Shown here: piece by piece, positions 16,255 to 24,811 of the stretch
Layout: every line of letters begins with the position of its first letter
How positions within the stretch are numbered: the first letter of the stretch is position 1
NCBI RefSeq assembly: GCF_039535235.1
Contig: NZ_BAAAWU010000001.1
Span: 1,054,001 to 1,118,000 of the forward strand
Source of the DNA: Streptomyces roseoviridis
GTDB taxonomy: Bacteria; Actinomycetota; Actinomycetes; Streptomycetales; Streptomycetaceae
Direction of reading: 5' to 3'
Length of the DNA stretch: 64,000 bases
Position numbers and translations under genes: made by a program
Notes under the pieces: model-generated
Seen by the model: the letters and a program-made list of their open reading frames with translations, nothing else
Databases searched by the model: none
Told to the model about the DNA's origin: nothing

Positions 16255-17106
16255 ATGGGACGGGTCACCGAGCGACGACGTGTGGTGCGCATCCGGGGCG
16301 GGGCGGTGAGCGCGCGGCCGGACACGCTGGTGGCGGAGGAGCCGCTGGAGATACGGCTGAACGGCCGGCCGATCGCGATCACGATGCGCACGCCGGGCGA
16401 CGACTTCGCGCTGGCGGCCGGTTTCCTGGTGAGCGAGGGCGTGCTCGCGGCGGCCTCGGACGTGCGGAACATCGTGTACTGCGCGGGGGCGACGCAGGAC
16501 GGCTCCAACACGTACAACGTGGTGGACGTGCAGCTGGCGCCGGGGGTGGCCGTCCCCGACATCACGCTGGAGCGGAACGTCTACACCACGTCCTCCTGCG
16601 GTCTGTGCGGGAAGGCGAGCCTGGACGCCGTCCGCACCACGGCGCGCTTCCCCATCGCGGACGCTCCGCCGCTGCGGCTGGCGCCGGGCCTCCTCGCGGG
16701 GCTGCCGGACCGGCTGCGGGCGGCGCAGCGGGTCTTCGACCGGACCGGCGGCCTGCACGCGGCGGCGCTCTTCTCCGAGGACGGCGAACTGCTCGACGTA
16801 CGGGAGGACGTGGGCCGGCACAACGCCGTGGACAAGCTGGTGGGGCGGGCGCTGCGGGAGGGCCGGCTGCCGCTGGAGCGGGCGGTGCTGCTGGTGTCGG
16901 GGCGGGCCTCGTTCGAGCTGGCGCAGAAGGCGGTGATGGCGGGGGTGCCGGTGCTCGCGGCGGTGTCGGCGCCGTCGTCGCTGGCGGTGGACCTGGCGGT
17001 CGAGACCGGGCTCACCCTGGTCGGTTTTCTGCGCGGGCCGGACATGAACGTGTACGCGGGCGAGCACCGGATCGACCTGGAGGCCGCCCCGGAGCCCGCC
17101 CCCTGA
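16255..17106 (+). CDS. fdhD: Formate dehydrogenase accessory sulfurtransferase FdhD
   Basis: A 283-residue FdhD. The protein passes sulphur from IscS to the molybdenum cofactor of formate dehydrogenases and is needed for their activity. The signature loop [11 protein letters not shown] holds the redox Cys115 and Cys118. Also present are [27 protein letters not shown], and the C-terminal [13 protein letters not shown] and [14 protein letters not shown] motifs. No formate dehydrogenase gene lies within the window, as is common in Streptomyces. The start ATG 16255 lacks a strong ribosome site. The gene converges on the 2Fe-2S gene. Confidence 0.95.
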   Translation: MGRVTERRRVVRIRGGAVSARPDTLVAEEPLEIRLNGRPIAITMRTPGDDFALAAGFLVSEGVLAAASDVRNIVYCAGATQDGSNTYNVVDVQLAPGVAVPDITLERNVYTTSSCGLCGKASLDAVRTTARFPIADAPPLRLAPGLLAGLPDRLRAAQRVFDRTGGLHAAALFSEDGELLDVREDVGRHNAVDKLVGRALREGRLPLERAVLLVSGRASFELAQKAVMAGVPVLAAVSAPSSLAVDLAVETGLTLVGFLRGPDMNVYAGEHRIDLEAAPEPAP

Positions 17107-17119
17107 CGGCGGACCGCCC

Positions 17120-17503
17120 TCAGTCGCGCGGCGGGTCGATCATCTGGAGTTCGAGGGTGGCCGGGGGCGGGGCGATGCCGGGGCCGCCCGCCGCGGTCCA
17201 GGCGAGGACCTCGTCGAGGCAGTCCTGGTCGGCGCTCCAGCCGATCCAGGCGGCCCGGCCGCCCCGGCGGCGGCCCTCGGTGGAGGGCTGCACCACGAGC
17301 ACGTTGGCCTGGGCGCAGGGCCCGAGGCAGTCGCTGGTGCGGACGGCGAGCCGCCCGCCGGAGGCCGCGGCGGCCTCCTGGAGGCGGGCGAGCTGACCGG
17401 CGTGGTCCATGCCGGGGTTCTTGCGGGGATCACCGCAGCAGCAGCCGCGGCAGACGACCAGGGCGCAGGGGCGGGCCCCGTACCGTATCGGCACGCGGGT
17501 CAC
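17120..17503 (-). CDS. Small (2Fe-2S) ferredoxin-like protein
   Basis: A 127-residue protein with Cys residues in the thioredoxin-like 2Fe-2S pattern: CRGCCCGDPRKNPG near the N-terminus and RTSDCLGPCAQANVLVV in the middle. This matches the actinobacterial (2Fe-2S) ferredoxin domain family, whose members probably pass electrons to cytoplasmic oxidoreductases. The partner enzyme is not known. The gene starts at GTG 17503, sharing the GTGA overlap with the stop of the upstream isochorismatase-like gene, so the two are translationally coupled. An extra Cys run (CCC) at the first site is unusual but seen in relatives. Confidence 0.85.
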   Translation of the reverse strand: MTRVPIRYGARPCALVVCRGCCCGDPRKNPGMDHAGQLARLQEAAAASGGRLAVRTSDCLGPCAQANVLVVQPSTEGRRRGGRAAWIGWSADQDCLDEVLAWTAAGGPGIAPPPATLELQMIDPPRD

Positions 17504-18021
17504 TCGGGGCCGCCGAGGGTGATCGCGCCGGTGGCGGCGACGGTGCCGAGGCGGGGGAAGTCCAGCTGGACGGAGGCGCGGTGCTCGTCGGCGGTGAGGG
17601 CGGTCAGGGCGTCCTCGGCGAAGACGAGGTCGTAGCCGAGGTCGGCGGCGGCGCGGGCGGTGGACTCGACGCCGAGGTTGGTGGCGATGCCGCCGAACAC
17701 GAGGGTGGTCACGCCGCGCCCGCTGAGGAGCTCGTGGACCCCGGTGGCCTGGAACCCGCCGATCGTGCGCTTGACGACGACGTCGTCGCCGTCGTGGACG
17801 AGTTCGGCGACGAGGTCGCTGCCGGGCGGCTGGGTGTCGACGCCCGGCCGCTCGGTCCTGATGTGGACGACGGGCGCGCCGGCGGCACGGAAGCCGGCGG
17901 CGAGTCGGCCGGCCGCGGCGAGGACGTCGGTGCCGGGGCGGGGGGCGAGCGGCAGCGCGACGATGCGTTCCATCAGATCGACGAGGACGAGCGCGGTGCG
18001 GTCGGGATCGAGTGCGGGCAT
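17500..18021 (-). CDS. Isochorismatase-like hydrolase lacking the nucleophilic Cys
   Basis: A 173-residue protein of the isochorismatase/cysteine hydrolase fold, started at ATG 18021. It shows the catalytic Asp in ALVLVDLME (about residue 15), Lys in VVKRTIGGF, and FGGIATNLGVESTARAA. In cysteine hydrolases the last motif has Cys before V; here it is Gly117, as in true isochorismatases such as EntB and PhzD. So a vinyl-ether hydrolase or non-nucleophilic role is more likely than an amidase. No isochorismate or siderophore genes are adjacent, so the substrate is open. It is coupled by a four-base overlap to the ferredoxin-like gene. Confidence 0.85.
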   Translation of the reverse strand: MPALDPDRTALVLVDLMERIVALPLAPRPGTDVLAAAGRLAAGFRAAGAPVVHIRTERPGVDTQPPGSDLVAELVHDGDDVVVKRTIGGFQATGVHELLSGRGVTTLVFGGIATNLGVESTARAAADLGYDLVFAEDALTALTADEHRASVQLDFPRLGTVAATGAITLGGPE

Positions 18022-18698
18022 GGGAGCACCGTATCGGCCCCGATGATCACCTCGGGGTGGTCGGCGGTGTGATCCCGCCAACGAAGCCGGCGGGTCGGAG
18101 GGCGATACGGCGGGGCCGCGCGAGGACCCGTCGCGCTCGGCGGGTTCGAGGGGGCGGGGAGCTCGTCGTCGGCGCGGTCCGCGAGACGGCGGCAACGGTC
18201 GAGGGGCGCGGGCCGTGGGGAGGACGTGACGGCGTTCTCCCGCCCGTTACGGGAGGCGGGCGCCGGGCGGGCGCGGGGGCGGGGGCGGGGCGCGGCTGAC
18301 GTATCCCTGTATCCCTCGGTCCGGAGGCCGTCGGGGACGCCGACCATGGCGTTCGGGGCGGCGGAGGGGCCGCGGCCGCGCTCCGCCGGGGCGAGGGCCC
18401 GCGTCCCGGCGGCAGGGGCGAGCGCGGCCTGTGCCACGGGGGGTGGCGGCGACGAGTCCCGGGAGACGGGTGGCCGCCGCACGGCTGCGGAGGTGGCGGG
18501 GTGGCGAGGGGAGGGGCGGGGCGGGGCGTGGGGGCACGGGCGGCCATGGCCGGAAGTCGGCGGTCCCGAGGCCTCCGACCCGGGGCGGGGATGGGTGGAC
18601 TCCTCGTCAGGGTCGAGGCGAACGCAGGGAGTCCGGTGAGGCTGCGCCGTGCGGTGGGGCTCGCCCCACCGGCCACGGCGCGGCCCCGGCCTGATCTA
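18022..18698. other. GC-rich intergenic region, no gene seen
   Basis: Nearly 700 bases between the isochorismatase-like start and a tandem repeat array. Open frames exist on both strands, but all are of the Arg/Pro/Gly-rich kind produced by GC-rich DNA without a clear ribosome site. The right part grades into the repeat array. Confidence 0.5.
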
Positions 18699-19160
18699 CC
18701 GCACCCCGCACCGCAGCGGACACGGAACCGACCTCGGGCCCCGGCCCGGAGCCGGCGTCGGCCCCCGGCCCGGAACCGGCGTCGGCCCCCGGCCCGGAGC
18801 CGCCGTCGGCCCCCGGCCCGGCCTACCGCACCCCTCCCCGCACCGCAGCGGACACGGAACCGGCGTCAGGTCCCGGCCCGGAACCGGCGTCGGCCCCCGG
18901 CCCGGCCTACCGCACCCCGCCCCGCACTGCCGCGGACGCGGAACCGGCGCCGGGCCCCGGCCCGGAACCGGCGTCGGCCCCCGGCCCGGCCTACCGCACC
19001 CCGCCCCGCACTGCCGCGGACGCGGAACCGGCGCCGGGCCCCGGCCCGGAACCGGCGTCGGCCCCCGGCCCGGCCTACCGCACCCCGCCCCGCACCGCAG
19101 CGGACGCGGAACCGGCGCCGGGCCCCGGCCCGGAGCCGACGTCGGGCCCCGGCCCCGAGC
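18699..19160. repeat. 84-bp minisatellite containing the symporter stop codon
   Basis: Tandem units of 84 bp start at 18826, 18910, 18994 and 19078. They are preceded by an expanded ~127-bp unit (18699-18825) and end in a partial unit. The units at 18910 and 18994 look identical. Each unit ends with CTA on the plus strand, a TAG stop in the frame of the symporter gene. The unit thus encodes a 27-residue symporter tail (ending AAVRGGVR) plus stop. Only the copy next to the gene is translated. Confidence 0.9.
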
Positions 19161-20304
19161 CGGCGTCGGAGGCTCGCGCAGACGCAGGCTCGGCGCAGCG
19201 GTCGCCGGCCGCGTCCCCGGCCGCGCCGGTTCCGTCCACGGCAGCGCCGTCACCGCCCACGGCCGTGCCGGTCTCCCCCGCCTCCTCCGCCTCCCCCGTC
19301 TCCCCCGCTGCCTCCGGGTCGCGGGAGCGACGGCGGGCGATCAGGGCGCAGACGACCAGCTGCATCTGGTGGAAGAGCATCAGCGGCAGCACGGCGAGCG
19401 AGGCATGGGCGCCGAAGAGGACGCTCGCCATCGGCAGGCCGGCCGCCAGGCTCTTCTTGGAGCCGGCGAACTGGATGGCGATCCGGTCCTCGCGGCCGAA
19501 GCCGAGCCGGCGCGCCCCGTACCAGGTCAGCGCCAGCATGACGGCGAGCAGCACGGCCTCGGCGACGAGGAGCAGGCCGAGCCGCGCCGGGGTCACGAGG
19601 TGCCAGACGCCCTGGGTCATGCCCGCGCTGAAGGCCGTGTAGACGACGAGGAGGATCGACCCGCGGTCGACGAGCCCGAGGACCTTCTTGTGCCGGGCGA
19701 CGAACCCGCCGATCCAGCGGCGCAGGAGCTGCCCCGCCAGGAACGGCACGAGCAGCTGGAGCACGATCTTGACGAGCGAGTCGGCGGAGAGGCCGCCCGC
19801 GCCGTTGCCGAGGAGGAGCGCGGCGAGCAGCGGGGTGAGGAGGATGCCCGCGAGGGAGGAAAAGGAGCCGGCGCAGATGGCGGCGGGCACGTTGCCGCGG
19901 GCGATCGAGGTGAAGGCGATCGAGGACTGGATGGTGGACGGCACCAGGCACAGGAAGAGGAAGCCGTTGTACAGGTCGGGGCTGAGGACCGCCGGCACGA
20001 GCCCCCGCCCGGCCAGTCCGAGCAGCGGGAAGAGCAGGAAGGTGCAGGCGAGGACGGTGGCGTGGAGCCGCCAGTGCCGCAGCCCTTCCCACGCCTCGCG
20101 GGTGGACAGGCGCGCCCCGTAGAGGAAGAAGAGCAGGGCGACGGCTCCCGTGGAGGTGCCGTTCGCGACCGTCGCCGCCGTCCCGGAGGCGGGCAGCAGC
20201 GCGGCGATCCCGACCGTCGCGAGCAGCGCGAGGATGTACGGGTCGACCGGCAGCCAGGAGGGGATGAGGGGCCGACGGGGGCCGCGGGACGTGCGGGAGG
20301 TCAT
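19075..20304 (-). CDS. Bile acid:sodium symporter family (SBF-like) transporter
   Basis: A 409-residue inner-membrane protein, ATG 20304. About ten hydrophobic segments fit the BASS/SBF-like fold, for example ILALLATVGIAALLPAS and GAVALLFFLYGARLS. FLCLVPSTIQSSIAFTSIARGN is the conserved substrate/Na+ site region, and GSKKSLAAGLPMASVLFG is the second crossover motif. The substrate could be an organic anion; bile acid is only the family name. The last ~75 residues are not part of the fold. They are an acidic Glu/Gly/Thr/Ala/Pro tail (GETGEAEEAGETG, then GSGPGPGAGS) written by repeat DNA, with the stop codon inside an 84-bp tandem array. It is divergent from a LysR gene, probably its regulator. 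Confidence 0.88.
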   Translation of the reverse strand: MTSRTSRGPRRPLIPSWLPVDPYILALLATVGIAALLPASGTAATVANGTSTGAVALLFFLYGARLSTREAWEGLRHWRLHATVLACTFLLFPLLGLAGRGLVPAVLSPDLYNGFLFLCLVPSTIQSSIAFTSIARGNVPAAICAGSFSSLAGILLTPLLAALLLGNGAGGLSADSLVKIVLQLLVPFLAGQLLRRWIGGFVARHKKVLGLVDRGSILLVVYTAFSAGMTQGVWHLVTPARLGLLLVAEAVLLAVMLALTWYGARRLGFGREDRIAIQFAGSKKSLAAGLPMASVLFGAHASLAVLPLMLFHQMQLVVCALIARRRSRDPEAAGETGEAEEAGETGTAVGGDGAAVDGTGAAGDAAGDRCAEPASARASDAGSGPGPDVGSGPGPGAGSASAAVRGGVR

Positions 20305-20413
20305 GGGTCCATCCTGGTGGACGCCCCGGCGATCGGGAATCCCGTACAGCGCACTGACTGTCATCACGGAACGCGATAGCCGTGTGCGCGGGCGGCCGGT
20401 AGCGTGGGCGGGC
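20305..20413. promoter_or_regulatory. Divergent promoter, symporter/LysR
   Basis: This 109-base region separates two divergent genes. It holds CGGGAATCCCG at 20334-20344, an 11-base palindrome. It also holds a TAGCGT hexamer at 20400-20405, eight bases before the LysR GTG, which suggests a leaderless LysR message. LysR binding to the palindrome is inferred from the usual divergent layout. Confidence 0.5.
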
Positions 20414-21289
20414 GTGTACGAGCCCACCCAGCTGCGCACCTTCCTGGCGGTCGCCCAGACCCTGAGCTTCACCCAGGCCGCCCGGCGGCTCGGGCTGCGC
20501 CAGTCGACCGTCAGCCAGCATGTGCGGCGCCTGGAGGAGGCGACCGGCCGGCCGCTCTTCGTCCGCGACACCCACGGCGTGGAGCTGACCGAGGACGGCG
20601 AGGCCATGCTCGGTTTCGCGCGCACGATCCTGGCGGCGCACGAGCGGGCGGCGGCCTTCTTCACCGGGACCCGGCTGCGCGGGCGGTTGCGTTTCGGCGC
20701 GTCGGAGGACTTCGTGACCACGCGGCTGCCGGAGATCCTGGAGGCGTTCCGGCGTGAGCACCCGGAGGTCGATCTGGAGCTCACGGTGGAGCTGTCGGGG
20801 ACGCTCCAGGCCCGCCTGGAGGCGGGGCGGCTCGATCTGATCCTGGCCAAGCGGCGCGGGGACCAGGCGGAGCTGGGCGGTGAGGAGCTGGTCTGGCAGG
20901 ACGTGCTGGTGTGGATCGGGGCGCCGCGCCTGCGGCTCGATCCGGACCGTCCGGTGCCGCTGATCGTCTATCCGCCGCCGGGGATCACGCGGGCCCGTGC
21001 CCTGGAGGCCCTCCAGGCGCAGGGGCGGGCGTGGCGGATCGCCTGCACGAGTTCGAGCCTGAGCGCCAACGTGGCGGCGGCGCGGGCGGGGCTCGGTGTG
21101 ATGGCGCACACCCGCGGCCTGGTGCCGCCCGGTCTGGTGGAGCTGCCGGCCCGCACGGGACTGCCCGAGCTCGGTGCCGTCGACTTCGTCCTGCGCAAGG
21201 GGCGGCGGCGCGGAACGGCGCAGGAGGCGGTGGACGCGCTGGCGGCGGCGATCCTTGCGGGCGGCGACCGGCTGCACCGCCCGCGCTGA
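20414..21289 (+). CDS. LysR-family transcriptional regulator
   Basis: A 291-residue LysR regulator starting at GTG 20414 (VYEPTQLRTFLAVAQTLSF). The winged helix-turn-helix is clear in FTQAARRLGLRQSTVSQHVRRLEEATGRPLFVRD (residues ~20-55). The effector-binding domain follows, with RLRFGASEDFVTTRLPEIL and LDLILAKRRGDQ. It probably controls the divergent symporter gene, since LysR regulators usually act on the adjacent divergent target and on themselves. The inducer is unknown. Nothing is missing compared with the family. Confidence 0.92.
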   Translation: MYEPTQLRTFLAVAQTLSFTQAARRLGLRQSTVSQHVRRLEEATGRPLFVRDTHGVELTEDGEAMLGFARTILAAHERAAAFFTGTRLRGRLRFGASEDFVTTRLPEILEAFRREHPEVDLELTVELSGTLQARLEAGRLDLILAKRRGDQAELGGEELVWQDVLVWIGAPRLRLDPDRPVPLIVYPPPGITRARALEALQAQGRAWRIACTSSSLSANVAAARAGLGVMAHTRGLVPPGLVELPARTGLPELGAVDFVLRKGRRRGTAQEAVDALAAAILAGGDRLHRPR

Positions 21290-21717
21290 CGCGGAACGGC
21301 ACCGGCGCGGACGAGACCTCGCCGGACGGGCGACCGCGTGCCTGAGGCGGGACGGGGGCAGGAGCCGGTGCGACGAGCCGAAGACGAGCCGACGACGACC
21401 CACCACCGGCGCTGACGCGGGGCGCCGGCCCGCGAGCCCGGTGTGCTCACCGCGGCCCGCGCGCGGCCCCGGCCCATCCCCGGACGACGCCCGGGTGAGC
21501 GGTCCGTACAGATTCCGTGGAGATTCCGGCCTGCGGAACTTACCCGTGGTTCGGCAACGACCCCCGGCGTTCGCTCACTTGTCCGTTTTCCGGCCCCTGA
21601 CCTGTGGATACGTGCAATGTCGCGGCTTGGTGAAGGTTCTCCCGCCGTGCCGCACCGTGGGGTAGGTTCACCGGCGCCGTGCGGAGCGCGACGTCGAACG
21701 GGGGAGGGAGCAGGTCA
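21290..21717. other. Intergenic region upstream of acyl-CoA ligase
   Basis: About 430 bases with no supported gene. Base composition drops in GC toward the right (for example CTTGTCCGTTTTCC), as promoters do in this genome. TAGGTT at about 21664 may be the -10 of the ligase gene; I see no clear -35. Confidence 0.4.
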
Positions 21718-23547
21718 GTGCGCGAGTTCACCGTGCCGCCCGTCGAGGCGGCGCCCCAGGTCGGCGGTCTGGCGGACGCCGTGTTCGACCACGCCGAGCG
21801 GCAGCCGGACCGGGTCGCGCTCGGCCGCAAGGACACCGAGGGCCGGTGGCACGACGTGACGGCCGCGCGGTTCCGGGACGAGGTCCTGGCGCTGGCGAAG
21901 GGGCTGATCGCCCAGGGCGTGCGGTTCGGCGACCGGGTCGCGATCATGGCACGGACCCGTTACGAGTGGACGCTGTTCGACTTCGCGCTGTGGACGCTGG
22001 GCGCGCAGCCGGTGCCGGTCTATCCGACCTCCTCCACGGAGCAGGTGTTCTGGATGCTCCACGACGCCGAGGTGACGGCGTGCGTGGTCGAGCACGAGGA
22101 CCACGCGATGACGATCGGTTCGGTGATCGACCGGCTGCCGAGGCTGCAGCGCCTGTGGCAGCTGGACGCGGGTGAGGGCGCGGTCGCCGAGCTGATGGCG
22201 GCGGGCGCGGACATCGACGAGGACGTGGTGCACCGGCACCGCAAGGCGGTGACGCCCGAGTCGGTGGCGACGGTGATCTACACCTCGGGCACCACGGGCC
22301 GCCCGAAGGGCTGCGTGATCACCCATTCCAACTTCATGTTCGAGACGGACATGCTGATCGGCCGCTGGGAGCCGGTCTTCCACTCCCGGCCGGGCGACGA
22401 GGCGTCCACCCTCCTCTTCCTGCCGCTCGCGCACGTCTTCGGCCGGATGGTGGAGGTGGCGGCGGTCCGGGGCGGGGTGAAGCTGGGCCATCAACCGGTC
22501 CTCGCCGCCTCGGCGCTGCTGCCGGACCTGCAGTCCTTCCGGCCGACCTTCGTGCTCGCGGTGCCGTACGTCTTCGAGAAGGTCTTCCACGCGGCCCGCC
22601 GCAAGGCGGAGGCGGAGGGGAAGCGGGGCCCGTTCGACAAGGCCGTGGACGTGGCGGTGAGATACGCGGAGGCGCTGGAGCACAAGGCGTTCGGCCTGGG
22701 GCCGGGGCCGTCGGCGGCGCTGCGGATGCAGCACCAGTTCTTCGAGAAGACGGTGTACGGGAAGGTCCGCGACGCGCTCGGCGGGCGGGTGCGGCACGCG
22801 ATGTCGGGCGGCTCGGGCATGGACCGGCGGCTCGGCCTCTTCTTCGAGGGCGCCGGAGTCACGGTCTTCGAGGGGTACGGGCTGACGGAGTCCTCGGCGG
22901 CGGCGACGGCGAACCCGCCCGAGCGCACCAAGTACGGGACGGTCGGGCAGCCGGTGCCGGGGACGACGGTGCACATCGCGGAGGACGGGGAGGTGTGGCT
23001 GCACGGCGGTCACGTCTTCTCCGGCTATCTGAACAATCCGCAGGCGACCGCCGCGGTGCTGAACGACGGCTGGCTGGCGACCGGCGACCTGGGCGTCCTG
23101 GACGAGGACGGCTATCTGACGATCACCGGGCGCAAGAAGGAGATCCTGGTGACGGCGAGCGGCAAGAGCGTCTCGCCGGCGGGCCTGGAGGAGCGGGTGC
23201 GGTCGCATCCGCTGGTGGCCCAGTGCATCGTGGTGGGCAACGACCGGCCGTACGTGGCGGCGTTGGTGACGCTGGACCAGGAAGCGGTGGAGCACTGGCT
23301 GGCGATGCAGCACCGGCCGCCGCTGCCGCCGGCTGACCTCGTGCACGACCCGGCCCTGGAGACGGAGATCCGGCGGGCGGTCGTGGCGGCCAACACGCTG
23401 GTCTCACAGGCGGAGTCGATCCGCACCTTCCGGATCCTGGCGCATCCGTTCAGCGAGGAGCACGGACTGCTCACCCCGTCCCTCAAGCTCAAGCGGAAGG
23501 CGATCGAGGAGGCGTACGCGACGGAGGTCGACGCGCTGTACCGCTGA
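21718..23547 (+). CDS. Long-chain acyl-CoA synthetase (AMP-binding)
   Basis: A 609-residue adenylate-forming enzyme of the FadD15 type, which activates fatty acids to acyl-CoA through an acyl-AMP. GTG 21718 is chosen because GGGGGAGGGAG stands just upstream. The P-loop-like motif YTSGTTGRPKGC is present, then FLPLAHVFGR, the A8 region GYGLTESSAAAT, WLATGDLGVLDEDGYLTITGRKKEILVTASGK and the C-terminal catalytic Lys in LKLKRKAIEE. Length is normal for the family. It acts in the cytoplasm or at the membrane face. It stands alone and no beta-oxidation genes are next to it. Confidence 0.94.
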   Translation: MREFTVPPVEAAPQVGGLADAVFDHAERQPDRVALGRKDTEGRWHDVTAARFRDEVLALAKGLIAQGVRFGDRVAIMARTRYEWTLFDFALWTLGAQPVPVYPTSSTEQVFWMLHDAEVTACVVEHEDHAMTIGSVIDRLPRLQRLWQLDAGEGAVAELMAAGADIDEDVVHRHRKAVTPESVATVIYTSGTTGRPKGCVITHSNFMFETDMLIGRWEPVFHSRPGDEASTLLFLPLAHVFGRMVEVAAVRGGVKLGHQPVLAASALLPDLQSFRPTFVLAVPYVFEKVFHAARRKAEAEGKRGPFDKAVDVAVRYAEALEHKAFGLGPGPSAALRMQHQFFEKTVYGKVRDALGGRVRHAMSGGSGMDRRLGLFFEGAGVTVFEGYGLTESSAAATANPPERTKYGTVGQPVPGTTVHIAEDGEVWLHGGHVFSGYLNNPQATAAVLNDGWLATGDLGVLDEDGYLTITGRKKEILVTASGKSVSPAGLEERVRSHPLVAQCIVVGNDRPYVAALVTLDQEAVEHWLAMQHRPPLPPADLVHDPALETEIRRAVVAANTLVSQAESIRTFRILAHPFSEEHGLLTPSLKLKRKAIEEAYATEVDALYR

Positions 23548-23930
23548 CCGGCGTCGCCCCGGCCGCTCCACGGACGGCGCAGCCGGCGTGATCCTGTGGA
23601 CCCGCGGGTGCGGGCCGCGCCTGTCGCCGCTGGGGGACGGCCGTGCGTGCCGGGGCGGGAGGCGGCCGCGTACGTGGGGGCGGATGCGGGTACGAGCACG
23701 GGGCCGGTACGGGAACGGGGCTCCGGCACACGGGCGGTCCCGCGTAGGGGCAGCGGTACGGAGCGGGGTCCGTCCCGGTCCCGGCCCCACGCCCACCGCC
23801 CCGGCCCCGGCCCCGGCCCCGGCCCCGGCCCCGGCCCCGGCGGTATTTTCTCCGGCTCTGCGGAATGCGACCGGGCCGGTGATCGTTGAGGCTGGGAGGA
23901 GTGAACCGACGACGTTAGGAACGACCTCTC
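23548..23930. repeat. Intergenic region with a CCCCGG hexanucleotide tract
   Basis: The 383-base gap holds seven exact tandem CCCCGG units at 23799-23840. The complementary strand reads (GGGGCC)n, which can form G-quadruplexes. The tract lies about 90 bases before the aldo-keto reductase start. GGTATTTTC at about 23841 is the only AT-rich patch and may be part of its promoter. The rest shows no gene. Confidence 0.75.
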
Positions 23931-24776
23931 GTGAGCACGGACAGCAAGGTCCCCTTCCTCACCCTGAACAACGACGTGCGGATGCCGCAGCTCGGCTTCG
24001 GCGTCTGGCAGGTGCCGGACGACGAGGCCGAGCAGGTCGTGACGACCGCCCTCGATGCCGGCTACCGCTCCATCGACACGGCCGCGATCTACGAGAACGA
24101 GACGGGCACGGGCAGGGCCCTCGCCGCCTCGGGGCTCCCCCGCGAGGAGCTCTTCGTCACGACCAAGCTGTGGAACACCGAACAGGGCTACGACTCGACG
24201 CTGCGGGCCTTCGACGCCTCGCTGACCAAGCTGGGCCTGGACTACGTCGACCTGTACCTGATCCACTGGCCCCTGCCGGCCAAGGACGCGTACGTCGACA
24301 CGTACCGGGCCTTCGAGAAGATCCTGGCCGACGGCCGGGCCCGCGCCATCGGCGTGTCCAACTTCCTGCCCGAGCACCTGGAACGGCTGATCGGCGAGAC
24401 CTCCGTCGTGCCCGCCGTCAACCAGATCGAGCTGCACCCGCAGCTCCAGCAGGCCGCCACCCGCGAGGCACACGCCCGTCACGGCATCGCCACGGAGGCC
24501 TGGTCGCCGCTCGGTCAGGGCAAGGGCCTCCTGGAGGTCCCGGCGATCGTGGCGATCGCCCGGAAGCACGATCGCACCCCGGCGCAGGTCGTGCTCCGCT
24601 GGCACCTCCAGGTCGGGAACGTGGTGATCCCGAAGTCGGTGACCCCCTCCCGCATCCGGGAGAACATCGACGTCTTCGACTTCGAGCTGGACGCCGAGGA
24701 CCTGGCGGCCGTCGCCGCGCTCGACGAGGGCCACCGGCTCGGCCCGGACCCGGCCGAGTTCAACTCCGGCGCCTGA
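23931..24776 (+). CDS. Aldo/keto reductase (2,5-diketogluconate reductase-like)
   Basis: A 281-residue NADPH-dependent oxidoreductase with the single-domain TIM barrel of the AKR5 type. All four catalytic residues can be seen: Asp and Tyr in SIDTAAIYENE, Lys in VTTKLWN and His in LIHWPLP. The cofactor loop region IPKSVTPSRIRENIDVFDFEL is typical. Start is GTG 23931 with AGGA about ten bases upstream. It reduces carbonyls on sugars or xenobiotics; the natural substrate cannot be told. It converges on the methyltransferase gene with only 35 bases between stops, a gap holding two copies of CAGGCCGGCT. Confidence 0.94.
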   Translation: MSTDSKVPFLTLNNDVRMPQLGFGVWQVPDDEAEQVVTTALDAGYRSIDTAAIYENETGTGRALAASGLPREELFVTTKLWNTEQGYDSTLRAFDASLTKLGLDYVDLYLIHWPLPAKDAYVDTYRAFEKILADGRARAIGVSNFLPEHLERLIGETSVVPAVNQIELHPQLQQAATREAHARHGIATEAWSPLGQGKGLLEVPAIVAIARKHDRTPAQVVLRWHLQVGNVVIPKSVTPSRIRENIDVFDFELDAEDLAAVAALDEGHRLGPDPAEFNSGA

Positions 24777-24811
24777 CCCGCACCGGCCGCCTCGGGCCGG
24801 CTCAGGCCGGC

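Noticed and set aside
14137..17067. Very long minus-strand open frame of nearly 1000 codons
   Set aside because: Only its last 264 codons, from ATG 14928, are real. The rest runs antisense to fdhD or out of frame with the KAS III gene.
16255..17503. Formate dehydrogenase operon
   Set aside because: Only fdhD is present. The 2Fe-2S gene is convergent and coupled to the isochorismatase-like gene, and no dehydrogenase subunit is found.
18649..20379. Long plus-strand open frame with PGTGVGPRPG-type repeats
   Set aside because: It is antisense to the symporter and its repeat array. Its amino-acid pattern comes from the repeat, and it has no ribosome site or conserved domain.
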